The notes beneath the pieces were generated by a model. It saw nothing but the letters and a program-made list of their open reading frames with translations, had not been told where the DNA came from and did no database searches. From contig PGTK01000001.1 of the NCBI GenBank assembly GCA_002794705.1, forward strand, positions 186,001-250,000: a stretch of DNA of 64,000 bases. The letters run 5' to 3'. Made by a program: the position numbers and the translations under genes. Origin of the DNA: Candidatus Thermofonsia Clade 1 bacterium (lineage in GTDB: Bacteria; Chloroflexota; Anaerolineae; Aggregatilineales; UBA2796). This document shows positions 1 to 7,373 of this stretch, one piece after another. The number at the start of each line of letters is the position of its first letter. Positions within the stretch are counted from its first letter, which is position 1.

Positions 1-1
1 C

Positions 2-295
2 CTGTTCACACGCGGACGCCTCTTGCCGAACATCTCAGGCGGAATCGGCTTCGTGGGCGTGCTGATTGTGTTGCTGGTGGGCGTGCGCGCTGCATGGGTG
101 CTGCCTGTAGCGCTCTTCGTGGCGACTGTGCCGGTCGGCAGCTTGAAATTAGCGACTTCGTTAGACAGCAGCGTGCAAATTGACGCGGCGCTTGGCAATG
201 TTTTTCAGGGCGCGCTTGTGCTGGCAGTGCTGATCGGCGGCGGCATTCGGGCACGTCTGGCAGCGCGCCGAAAGGAGCGCTCCGAAAGTGGATGA
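2..295 (+). CDS. ABC transporter permease, C-terminal part (5' truncated by window)
   Basis: The reading frame is open from the first bases of the window, so this is only the last ~97 residues of a longer protein. It shows two or three hydrophobic segments and ends in a short Arg/Lys-rich cytoplasmic tail. It overlaps the following permease by 8 bp, which is translational coupling. Two adjacent permeases of this kind are typical of the BMP-family (basic membrane lipoprotein) nucleoside or simple-sugar ABC importers. The family call therefore rests mostly on the downstream gene. The ATPase and the binding lipoprotein would lie upstream, outside the window. Confidence 0.7.
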   Translation: MFTRGRLLPNISGGIGFVGVLIVLLVGVRAAWVLPVALFVATVPVGSLKLATSLDSSVQIDAALGNVFQGALVLAVLIGGGIRARLAARRKERSESG

Positions 296-1268
296 GGTAC
301 TGATTCGCACCTTAGCCGATATCGTAAAAGTCGGCGCGCCAATTGTCCTAGCGGCAATGGGCGAGACGCTCACAGAGCGCGGCGGCGTGGTCAATTTGTC
401 GCTAGATGGCTCGCTGGTGCTTTCAGCGTTAGCGGCGTTCGTAGTCGGCACTAGCACAGGGAGCGTGATCGCGGGCGCGCTAGCGGGCATATGCGTCGGC
501 TTGATCATCGCGCTGATTGTGGCGGTCTGCAGCATTGAGTTGCGGCTGAGTCAGGTGGCAGTCGGCTTTGTGCTGACCTTGCTCTGCCGCGACCTAGCGC
601 TTTTTTTGGGCATTCCCTACCGCAACACGCAGGTCTTCCCGACCACGTTCCTGCCGATCCCTGTGCTGAGAGACATCCCTGTGATCGGTCCGATTTTCTT
701 CAACCAAGACCTGTTCACCTACCTGAGTTTTATTGCAGTTGTTTTGGTGTGGTGGTGGCTGTTCCGCACGAAGGCAGGCTTGACGTTGCGCGCTGTCGGA
801 GAGCGTCCGCAAGCGGCGTTTGCACGCGGCGTGAATGTAAATCTAGTGCGCTACCTGTATACAGCCATTGGCGGCAGCTTGGTCGGTTTGGGCGGTGCAG
901 CGTATACGCTCGGCGTGCTGCCGACTTGGTCAGATACCGGCATCGCCGGTAACGGCTGGATCGCGCTTGCCATTGTGATCTTTGGCGGTTGGCATCCGTT
1001 TCGCGTGGCGCTCGGCGTGTACTTGGTGGCAGGTCTGCGCACAATCGTGACCAGTGTCCAAGCGCAGGTGCCGCCGCAGGTGGTAGAGCTGCTCAACGCC
1101 TTGCCATGGCTGCTCATGCTCTTGACGCTGTTCCTAGTCAGCGGACCGTATCTGGATCGCTTGATGAAAGTCTTGCCGTCGCGCCTACATCCGCCCATTC
1201 GGACGCTCCTGCGGGCGCGCCCGCCTTCAGCACTGGGAACAGCCTTTGAGCAAGAGGGGCGGCGCTAG
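288..1268 (+). CDS. BMP-type nucleoside/sugar ABC transporter permease
   Basis: A 326-residue polytopic membrane protein with about nine hydrophobic segments. The N-terminal region carries the signature of BPD_transp_2 permeases: GETLTERGGVVNLSLDG at residues ~25-41. A second typical stretch is the G-x-NP-like loop after the middle helices (RAVGERPQAAFARGVN). Start is GTG 288, inside the end of the preceding permease gene. In characterised homologues such permeases form a heterodimer that imports purine nucleosides or simple sugars with a BmpA/PnrA-like lipoprotein. The substrate here cannot be read from the sequence. It is the last gene of its operon, followed by a strong hairpin. Confidence 0.85.
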   Translation: MDEVLIRTLADIVKVGAPIVLAAMGETLTERGGVVNLSLDGSLVLSALAAFVVGTSTGSVIAGALAGICVGLIIALIVAVCSIELRLSQVAVGFVLTLLCRDLALFLGIPYRNTQVFPTTFLPIPVLRDIPVIGPIFFNQDLFTYLSFIAVVLVWWWLFRTKAGLTLRAVGERPQAAFARGVNVNLVRYLYTAIGGSLVGLGGAAYTLGVLPTWSDTGIAGNGWIALAIVIFGGWHPFRVALGVYLVAGLRTIVTSVQAQVPPQVVELLNALPWLLMLLTLFLVSGPYLDRLMKVLPSRLHPPIRTLLRARPPSALGTAFEQEGRR

Positions 1269-1274
1269 AAAAAC

Positions 1275-1300
1275 GTACCGCGCTCAGCCGAGCGCGGTAC
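1275..1300. terminator. Bidirectional hairpin terminator
   Basis: Perfect 11-bp stem GTACCGCGCTC / GAGCGCGGTAC with a 4-nt loop. It lies between two convergent genes, 7 bases after the ABC permease stop. The A-run before it gives a T-run on the opposite strand, so it fits the L,D-transpeptidase gene best but can serve both. Confidence 0.8.
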
Positions 1301-1315
1301 ACTTAGTGCTGCAAA

Positions 1316-2413
1316 TCACTGTGGCGCGCCGGGACGGTATGTGCCGCTGTGATAAATGTAGACGTAAGCGTTGGGCTGATCTTCTACCCACTCATAAATC
1401 CACTTGGCGTCCGTGATGCTGAGGTTGATGCAGCCACGCGAACGCCGATAGCCGAAGCCATCATGCCAATAGGCGCCATGCAGCGCCTGCTCTGAGGTGT
1501 TGAAGTACATCACATATGGCACAAGCGGCAGATACCAGTACTCCGGTTTGCCTTCGGCGCCGGACATGCGCGCTTCCTCATAGCGGGCGAAAATCTTGTG
1601 AACGCCTTCGAGCGTCCCCCATTTGGGCAAGCCGCTGGCGATCAGTGTGGCAAAGACGGGCTTATCGCCGTCGTAGGCGGTCAGAGTTTGCTCATACAGG
1701 TCAACAGCGAACCACTTTTTGCCCGCTTCAATGCCTTCAGGGCGCGCTAGCGGCTTGACCTTCGCCACACGGGTCTGGAGCACCCACTGATCAGGTCCGA
1801 TCAAGTACCACTCCCATGTATCCACAACCGCTACAGCGAAGATGTTGACCATTGTGTAGCGCTTAATCTCAGGCGTGCCTGCCACAGGCTTGGCGCCAGG
1901 TGTACGGCTTGGGCGCGTATCCAGCAGCATCCAAGCGAAGGGACGAGTCGGCAAGCCATTCGGCAACAGCACGCCCGAAAAACGCGAGACTGCCTTGTTG
2001 ATCGGACCGAGCGCGCTCTCCTGCACCCAGGCGTCGCGTCCCACTTGTACCCAGCCATCTACGCCCTTGCCCGCCACCACGAAGATGAAGCCCTCAGGAT
2101 AGGCGCCGATCACATTGCCGTTTGGCGCGTCATGAATGGTAGTCGGCTTTTCAACGCGGCGGAAAGGACGGCGGTAGATCAAACGATCATCTACAGGCAA
2201 GCGCGGTAGGTCAGGCGCGGGATTGATCGCCATCTCCGCCTCGATAGCGCGCATTTCCACGCCGTAGACGATTGGTGAAGCGCATTCGGGCAAGTTCGGA
2301 GTGAAAGCACAGTTCAGACCGTTGCCTGAATCGGCGTTGAGCGGCGCACTGGGCAGTAGAAAGACTGCCACAAGCGCCAACAGCGCAAATTGTCTCAGAA
2401 AGTGACGAGTCAT
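1316..2413 (-). CDS. Secreted L,D-transpeptidase (YkuD domain) with SH3-like region
   Basis: About 365 residues. Start ATG 2413 is preferred because GAGG sits 6 nt upstream; in-frame starts at 2425 and 2431 are possible. The N-terminus is a clear signal peptide (MTRHFLRQFALLALVAVFLL). A middle region with GNVIGAYPEGFIFVV and a second, similar one resemble SH3-like wall-binding modules. The C-terminal ~130 residues are a YkuD catalytic domain with HGAYWHDGFG followed by SRGCINLS, which contains the catalytic cysteine. The family makes 3-3 cross-links in peptidoglycan or attaches proteins to it outside the membrane. The gene stands alone. A second transpeptidase with LysM repeats lies at 36485-37546. 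Confidence 0.9.
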   Translation of the reverse strand: MTRHFLRQFALLALVAVFLLPSAPLNADSGNGLNCAFTPNLPECASPIVYGVEMRAIEAEMAINPAPDLPRLPVDDRLIYRRPFRRVEKPTTIHDAPNGNVIGAYPEGFIFVVAGKGVDGWVQVGRDAWVQESALGPINKAVSRFSGVLLPNGLPTRPFAWMLLDTRPSRTPGAKPVAGTPEIKRYTMVNIFAVAVVDTWEWYLIGPDQWVLQTRVAKVKPLARPEGIEAGKKWFAVDLYEQTLTAYDGDKPVFATLIASGLPKWGTLEGVHKIFARYEEARMSGAEGKPEYWYLPLVPYVMYFNTSEQALHGAYWHDGFGYRRSRGCINLSITDAKWIYEWVEDQPNAYVYIYHSGTYRPGAPQ

Positions 2414-2518
2414 AACGAGCCTCATTAACACAAAGATCGCTCACAGCTTACCGAATCGGCGCGCTTTGCGTCAACCGTTTTTAAGCGACGCTTCAGTGAC
2501 GCTTGCCAAACGCAGCGC

Positions 2519-3799
2519 TCAATCTGCTGAGTCCTGTGCCTGTACAGGCGCGGTTTCCCTGCCCGCTTCAAGGTTCATGAGCGCTTGATTAGAGGCGCCG
2601 TAAGCTGCAGCCGCCAAGCAAGCCGCGCCTGCTACTACGAACCAGCTCTGTACGCCGATTGCATCCGCAATTGGACCGGCGACCAGCAGGCTGAGCGGCG
2701 CAATGCCCATAGAGAGACTGTTCAGCAGCCCAAAAATGCGCCCCTGCATGGCGGGTGCAACGCTCGCCTGTATGAGCGCATGTATCGGTGCATTGGCAAG
2801 AGAGAGCATCACGCCCGTCACAAACATGCCAAAGACCGCGAGCCATAGTGCCTCACTTGGCGCCGTACCGACCAGCAAAATGCCCGCCCCAATGCCGATA
2901 ATGCCCACCAAGCTCGTCACAATTCTGCGGCGGAAGCCGCCCCAAGCGCCTAAAAGCACGCCGCCGCTGATCGTACCAATGCCGAGCGCCATGCTCATAG
3001 CGGCAAACCCTTCTGCCTCCGCTTGAAAGTGCTGCGCGACCAAGAGCGGGATCAGTGAAGAGGCAGGCGTGAGCAAAAAGTTCAGCAACATTGAAATACC
3101 TATCAGCAAGGTCAAGCCGCGCCACATCCAGACGTAGCGCAAGCCCGCGCCCAACTCTGCCCAGTACGATCTGTTCGCCTGATGACCTGTTTGAGCCATA
3201 GGCGGCGGTTGTGGCACATTGAAGAACAGCAACGGCACAACTGCCAACAGCGCAGTCACCATATCTATCAGCAGAATGCCGAACATCGGCAAGGTGCGCA
3301 GCAACAGCGCACCAAGCGCCGGTCCGACGATGTTCATCAGCCCGCGCAGCGCCTGATTAATGCCTGCCACACGCGCATAATGTCTCTCTGGCACCATCAG
3401 CGTGGTGGAGGCTTGCATGGCAGGACCATGAAAAGCAGCGCCGAGCGAACGCAGCATTAGCAGAGCATAGACGTGCCAAATCTGGACGCTCTCGCTGGCA
3501 AATAGCAGCGCTAGAACGAGCGTACACAGCGCGATCAGGCTATCTGAGACGATCATGATCACGCGCCGATTCCAGCGATCCACCAGCGCGCCAACGAGCG
3601 GACTCAACAGCACTTGAGGCAACGTCGCCATGAGCGTTGCCGTGGCTAGGATAGTGGCAGAGCCAGTGGTCGCCGTGAGCCACCAGATCAAAGCAAACTG
3701 GACAAGCGCGCTGCCAAACAGCGAGAGCGCCTGTCCTGACCAGATCGTGAAAAAGCGCCGGTGCCAATGGCTGCCATGCAGGGGAGCTACATTGTGCAT
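2519..3799 (-). CDS. MFS efflux transporter (MefA/EntS-like)
   Basis: About 426 residues with roughly 12 hydrophobic helices in two halves. The family landmark of the cytoplasmic loop between helices 2 and 3 is present (GALVDRWNRR). The FFTIWSGQALSLFGSALVQFAL opening type is usual for macrolide- or siderophore-exporting MFS proteins. I chose ATG 3799 (MHNVAPL) because a likely -10 and an inverted repeat occupy 3817-3852; ATG 3832 is the alternative. The divergently coded neighbour would normally be the regulator, but here the TetR gene lies upstream on the same strand, so the exporter probably belongs to its regulon. The substrate is unknown. Confidence 0.85.
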   Translation of the reverse strand: MHNVAPLHGSHWHRRFFTIWSGQALSLFGSALVQFALIWWLTATTGSATILATATLMATLPQVLLSPLVGALVDRWNRRVIMIVSDSLIALCTLVLALLFASESVQIWHVYALLMLRSLGAAFHGPAMQASTTLMVPERHYARVAGINQALRGLMNIVGPALGALLLRTLPMFGILLIDMVTALLAVVPLLFFNVPQPPPMAQTGHQANRSYWAELGAGLRYVWMWRGLTLLIGISMLLNFLLTPASSLIPLLVAQHFQAEAEGFAAMSMALGIGTISGGVLLGAWGGFRRRIVTSLVGIIGIGAGILLVGTAPSEALWLAVFGMFVTGVMLSLANAPIHALIQASVAPAMQGRIFGLLNSLSMGIAPLSLLVAGPIADAIGVQSWFVVAGAACLAAAAYGASNQALMNLEAGRETAPVQAQDSAD

Positions 3800-3816
3800 T
3801 GCAAAAACTTCTCTTT

Positions 3817-3852
3817 GAAAAGTGCCTCGCATCTAGCTTATACGCACTTTTC
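3817..3852. promoter_or_regulatory. Inverted repeat around the MFS promoter (candidate operator)
   Basis: GAAAAGTGC at 3817-3825 and its exact reverse complement GCACTTTTC at 3844-3852, separated by 18 bp. On the minus strand a TATAAG -10 candidate (3837-3842) lies inside the repeat, upstream of the exporter start. Binding by the neighbouring TetR protein is inference. Confidence 0.5.
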
Positions 3853-3879
3853 ATAGCGAGAGTTCCGCTTTTTTAATAA

Positions 3880-4533
3880 TCAGCTTGATTTTTTAGCCGA
3901 AAGGCAGCCTAGCGCAGCTAGGAAGGTCTCTGCCATGTGCGCCGCGATCTGTTTGCCATCCAGTTTGCCGCCCTCCCGATACCAGACGCTGATCCAATTC
4001 TGTGCGCCCAGCAACGCCTTTGTGAACAAGCCCGCGTCTACACAGCGAAAGACTCCCTCTTGAATGCCGCGCTCGATCACAGCGCGAAAGTGGCGCTCGA
4101 ACCTATCGCGGCGGGCTAGGAAGGCGTCGCGCTCGGCGGCACTCGGATCATCAGGCGGCAAGGCGATCAGCGTGCGTATCTCGAAGACCATTGCCGCGCC
4201 CACTGAGACATTCTGCGTGACTGCCACTGCGTGCGCCTCGATCATCTGGCGCAAGGTCTCATCAGGCGGCAAATTTTGGGCGAGGATCGCCTCCAATTGC
4301 GCCAAGACGATGTCCATGCCTGCGTTCAGCACGGCAAGCAGCAGGTCTTGCTTGCCTGCTGGGAAGTGATGGTACAAACTGCCCGCTGTCAAACGGACGC
4401 GACGCGCAATTTGCGCCATAGTGGCGCCGGCGTAGCCGCGCTCACGGAAGACGGCGGCAGCGGCTTGCAGAATATCCTCACGATGCACAGTTTGATTGGC
4501 AGGTTTGCGCGGCATGGCGGTAGCTTTCATCAT
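3880..4533 (-). CDS. TetR/AcrR family transcriptional regulator
   Basis: Up to 217 residues; ATG 4515 (MPRKPANQ) is an alternative start. The N-terminal helix-turn-helix is clear: AVFRERGYAGATMAQIARRV then LTAGSLYHHFPAGKQDLL, residues ~30-70. The C-terminal ligand domain resembles TetR_C proteins found with fatty-acid or drug responses. It lies just upstream of the MFS exporter in the same direction, with 80 bp between them. Family members repress by binding palindromes and release on ligand. A palindrome between its own -10 and start codon suggests autorepression. Confidence 0.9.
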   Translation of the reverse strand: MMKATAMPRKPANQTVHREDILQAAAAVFRERGYAGATMAQIARRVRLTAGSLYHHFPAGKQDLLLAVLNAGMDIVLAQLEAILAQNLPPDETLRQMIEAHAVAVTQNVSVGAAMVFEIRTLIALPPDDPSAAERDAFLARRDRFERHFRAVIERGIQEGVFRCVDAGLFTKALLGAQNWISVWYREGGKLDGKQIAAHMAETFLAALGCLSAKKSS

Positions 4534-4537
4534 CTAG

Positions 4538-4569
4538 TAATCAAACACTATTTGGTTAGCATTATAGCA
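4538..4569 (-). promoter_or_regulatory. Extended -10 promoter and palindrome upstream of the TetR gene
   Basis: On the minus strand TGC-TATAAT at 4569-4561 is an extended -10. Just downstream, 4538-4558 forms an imperfect palindrome (arms TAACCAAA and TTTGATTA, 5-nt centre, one mismatch). Its position over the transcription start suits an autorepression operator. Confidence 0.5.
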
Positions 4570-4607
4570 CACTGCACAGTCTCAAGAGCGGGCAAACGCA
4601 GGAGAGG

Positions 4608-4873
4608 TCAATCAGCGGCGCTGACAAAAACGAGTAACTTCTGCCAGTCGAGCGTGGCGTCGGGGTGAGTGAATTGTTTGGCGATCTCTCTAGTGAACGC
4701 GACCTCAAGCGCCGCTTTGCCGCAGCAACTGCCTTGCACACAGGCTACTTTGGCATTGAGATAGGCGTGCTAATAGCCTTGAGAGGAATGCCTGCAAAAT
4801 GTCGCGTGCCAGATCAGAGGTTCGACTGGATGAAATCAGCAAGCGTCTGTCTATCGAGTGAGGGCATAGTCAT
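4608..4873 (-). pseudogene. Remnant of a gene coupled to the methyltransferase, probably a restriction endonuclease
   Basis: The methyltransferase stop TGA overlaps an ATG (4873-4871) in an ATGA junction. Frame one reads MTMPSLDRQTLADFIQSNL, stop, then SGTRHFAGIPLKAISTP and on to a TAG after MPK. A different frame then continues with TREIAKQFTHPDATLDWQKL and ends at TGA 4610-4608. Protein-like sequence broken by two stops and one frame change, over only ~88 codons, indicates a decayed and probably truncated gene. Restriction endonuclease identity is inferred only from its coupling to the methyltransferase; I recognise no nuclease motif. Confidence 0.55.
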
Positions 4874-5724
4874 GCTTTGCTGATGCGCTCTAGCGCTATC
4901 TTAACATACTCCGCGTCTTTCTCAATGCCGATCCAGCGCCCGCCCAGCTGCTTTGCCGCGACCGCTGTTGTGCCTGAGCCAATGAAGGGATCAAGCACTA
5001 CGTCGCCTTCCTGTGTGAAGAGCTTGATAAACCACTCTGGGAGCGCCACTGGAAAGGCTGCACTGTGACCGCGATTGCTGCATTCAGTTGCCATGTGCAG
5101 CACATTCGTCGGGTAGACCAGCTGCCGCCCAACCCAATTGGAGATATTCTTGCCAAAGCCGCTTCGCATACGCGACTCATCGCGCCGCCGATCCGTCTCG
5201 CTCAGCTTGCGCAGACGATCTTCTGCCCAATTGCCCACAGACAACATGACCGCCTCTTGGTACATGGCGAATTTGCGCTGCTTAGTGAAGTGCAGGCAAC
5301 GCTCCCATGCATCGCGGAAACGGTTCGACCATTTGCCGGGGTAGGCGTTTTTCTTGTGCCAGATGTACTCTTCGGTCCACAGCTAACCTTGCTTGCGCAG
5401 CGCTAGGATCAGCTCTAGCACATAGGTATGCCGTTCGCCGTTCACTACGCGCTCTTTGATGTTCAGGATGAACGAGCCTGTAGGCTTCAGCACACGCTGT
5501 AGCTGCGCCGCAATCGGCAAAAACCACTCAACGTACTCATCAGGCGGGATACCGCCATAGGTGTGCTTGCGCTGATCGGCGTAGGGCGGCGAAGTCACGA
5601 TCAAGTCAACGCAGGCGTCAGGCAGCGTTGGCAGGATGCTCTCACATGCGCCATGATGTAGGCGATTGAAGGGCGAGTCCGCCTCAAGCGCCTGATCTAC
5701 AGGCATTAGGGTCAGTTGTTCCAT
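4870..5724 (-). pseudogene. Type II DNA methyltransferase (beta class) interrupted by one in-frame TAG
   Basis: From ATG 5724 (purine-rich GAGAG upstream) the frame encodes ~112 residues with VDLIVTSPPYADQRKHTYGG, the catalytic SPPY motif, then a TAG at 5385-5383. The same frame continues without shift through LWTEEYIWHKKNAYPGKW and FRDAWERCLHF to the AdoMet-binding motif DVVLDPFIGSGTTAVAAKQ near the C-terminus. Motif order (catalytic before AdoMet) is the beta class of N4-cytosine/N6-adenine enzymes. Full length would be 284 residues. The stop is one substitution away from TGG, and Trp is plausible there. A nonsense mutation, readthrough or a sequencing error are all possible. Confidence 0.85.
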
Positions 5725-5746
5725 AAGGCTGCTCTCTTTTAGAACA

Positions 5747-5755
5747 AGTATATCA
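5747..5755 (-). promoter_or_regulatory. Extended -10 element for the methyltransferase gene
   Basis: Minus strand TGA-TATACT, about 22 nt upstream of ATG 5724. This is the usual extended -10 form seen elsewhere in the window. Confidence 0.4.
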
Positions 5756-5867
5756 TGAGTTTGCCTGTGTACTTCAGCCAAGCGTTGATGAGCGCGGCTA
5801 GTCAAGCGTGAACACAGCATACACTCTGACCGCTCAACCGGACTCGGCAATTGAGCGTGAATTTTGT

Positions 5868-5873
5868 TACAAT
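5868..5873 (+). promoter_or_regulatory. -10 element (TACAAT) of the ccm operon
   Basis: TACAAT in the context TTGTTACAATCAG, 35 nt before ATG 5909. The same TACAATC motif precedes nth (19094) and the GH57 gene (33420-33415, minus). The -35 region is weak. Confidence 0.4.
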
Positions 5874-5908
5874 CAGAACAATCGCCCATAAGTTTCGGTT
5901 TTAACGTG

Positions 5909-7360
5909 ATGAGCCTCTCGGAGTCGCATTTTGACGTTATTGTTGTTGGCGGCAGACCCTCCGGCGCTACCCTAGCGACGCGCCTTGCGCAAGGTGGCTT
6001 GCGCGTCCTGCTTTTGGATCGCGCCACGTTCCCAAGCCTGCCCGCAGTCTCCAGTCCGATTATTTACGCCTGCACTATGGCGCTGCTAGATGAGATCGGC
6101 GCGCCCGAGGCTGAATATGCCTACAACACGCCGAAAATCCGCAAGTTGGTGAGCGAATCGCGGGATTACTACCGCGCCATCGCTGTGATCCCTGAGGATC
6201 GCGGGCGCGACTACGCCTACGCCATTGATCGGGCGCGCTTCGATCACGCCCTGTGGCGGCACGCTGCGAACACGTGCGGCGTGACGGCAATTGAAGGCTT
6301 TGGCGTCACAGATTTGCTCTGGGACAGTCAGCGCGTGATTGGCGTGGAAGGCAGACGGCACACCAGTCGGACGCCTGAACGCTTCTACGCCGATTTGGTC
6401 GTAGGCGCTGATGGGCGTTGGTCGCTGGTGGCGCGCAAGGTCGAGGCGCCGCTCTACAATGTGGATGACTCAGTGGCAACGTCGCTCTACTACGCCTATT
6501 GGCGGAACGTGCAGCCCTATGACCTTGGTGAGCCGCTGATGGTGGCGCACGGCAACCTAGACGGTCTGGGCTATCTGATAATGGATAGCGCGGATAACAC
6601 GGCAGCGGTCGTGTGTGAGGGGCACACTGAGACCATTGAGCGCTTCTCGCAGGGCGCGGGCGCGCCTGAGGCGCTCTATGAGGCGCTCCTGCGCAATGCG
6701 CCACGAGTCTGGGCGCGCTTGCAAGGCGCAGAGCGCATTACGACTGTGCGCGGGCTGAAGCACACGCCGAATTACTACCATCAGCCCTATGGCGCGGGCT
6801 GGGCGCTTGTCGGCGATGCTGTCCATCACAAGGATCCGCTCGGCGGGCAAGGCGTCTACGATGCGGTTTTCAGCGCCAAGGCGCTTGCTGAGCAATATTT
6901 GGCGTACAAGCGCGGCGCAATGGACTTCGAAAGTGCCATGCGCGGCTATCAGGCGCGCCTTGAGGAAGAGACTCTGCCCGTCTATCATAACACGCTTGCC
7001 GCACGCGCCAATCTCGCGCCGACTAATCCGTTTCAGCGCCTGCTGGGACGCTACCTCGTAGAGAGTCCTGAGGTGATAGATGCTCTAGCGCGTGTGCCTG
7101 CACGCATGGGCGATATGACGCAGATCATGACGCCGCGCACTATTGTTTTGACGGTCGCTAGGGGCGTGGCACGCGATGCGCGGCGCGCCTTGACGGGCGA
7201 GATGAGTCCTTCGGCAGTGCCGCCGCTGCCCGTTGAGCGCGAAGAGGGCGTGCAAGAGACCAGCTCCTATCAGCAGCGCTTGGGCTGCTTGGGCTGGCTG
7301 TTGGCGCTGCCGGCAATCATGATGTTTGGCGGCTTAGCAGCGCTGCGCCGCAACAAATGA
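5909..7360 (+). CDS. FAD-dependent oxidoreductase (geranylgeranyl reductase/PHBH-like)
   Basis: About 483 residues from ATG 5909; a TTG 15 codons upstream lies on the putative -10, so it is less likely. The N-terminal Rossmann motif is DVIVVGGRPSGATLATRLA, followed by LLLDRATFPS. A second FAD motif, GWALVGDAVHHKDPLGGQGV, lies at ~residues 295-315. These features place it in the group A flavin monooxygenase/geranylgeranyl reductase superfamily. The C-terminus ends in a hydrophobic helix (LGWLLALPAIMMFGGLAAL), so the protein is probably membrane-tethered. It is the first gene of the ccm operon, 13 bp before ccmF. Its substrate is unknown; quinone, heme-side or lipid substrates are all conceivable. 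Confidence 0.8.
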   Translation: MSLSESHFDVIVVGGRPSGATLATRLAQGGLRVLLLDRATFPSLPAVSSPIIYACTMALLDEIGAPEAEYAYNTPKIRKLVSESRDYYRAIAVIPEDRGRDYAYAIDRARFDHALWRHAANTCGVTAIEGFGVTDLLWDSQRVIGVEGRRHTSRTPERFYADLVVGADGRWSLVARKVEAPLYNVDDSVATSLYYAYWRNVQPYDLGEPLMVAHGNLDGLGYLIMDSADNTAAVVCEGHTETIERFSQGAGAPEALYEALLRNAPRVWARLQGAERITTVRGLKHTPNYYHQPYGAGWALVGDAVHHKDPLGGQGVYDAVFSAKALAEQYLAYKRGAMDFESAMRGYQARLEEETLPVYHNTLAARANLAPTNPFQRLLGRYLVESPEVIDALARVPARMGDMTQIMTPRTIVLTVARGVARDARRALTGEMSPSAVPPLPVEREEGVQETSSYQQRLGCLGWLLALPAIMMFGGLAALRRNK

Positions 7361-7373
7361 ACGAGGAATTGCA

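Noticed and set aside
4780..4830. GGTTCGACT stretch resembling a tRNA T-arm
   Set aside because: No acceptor, D or anticodon stems can be formed around it; it lies in the decayed restriction gene.
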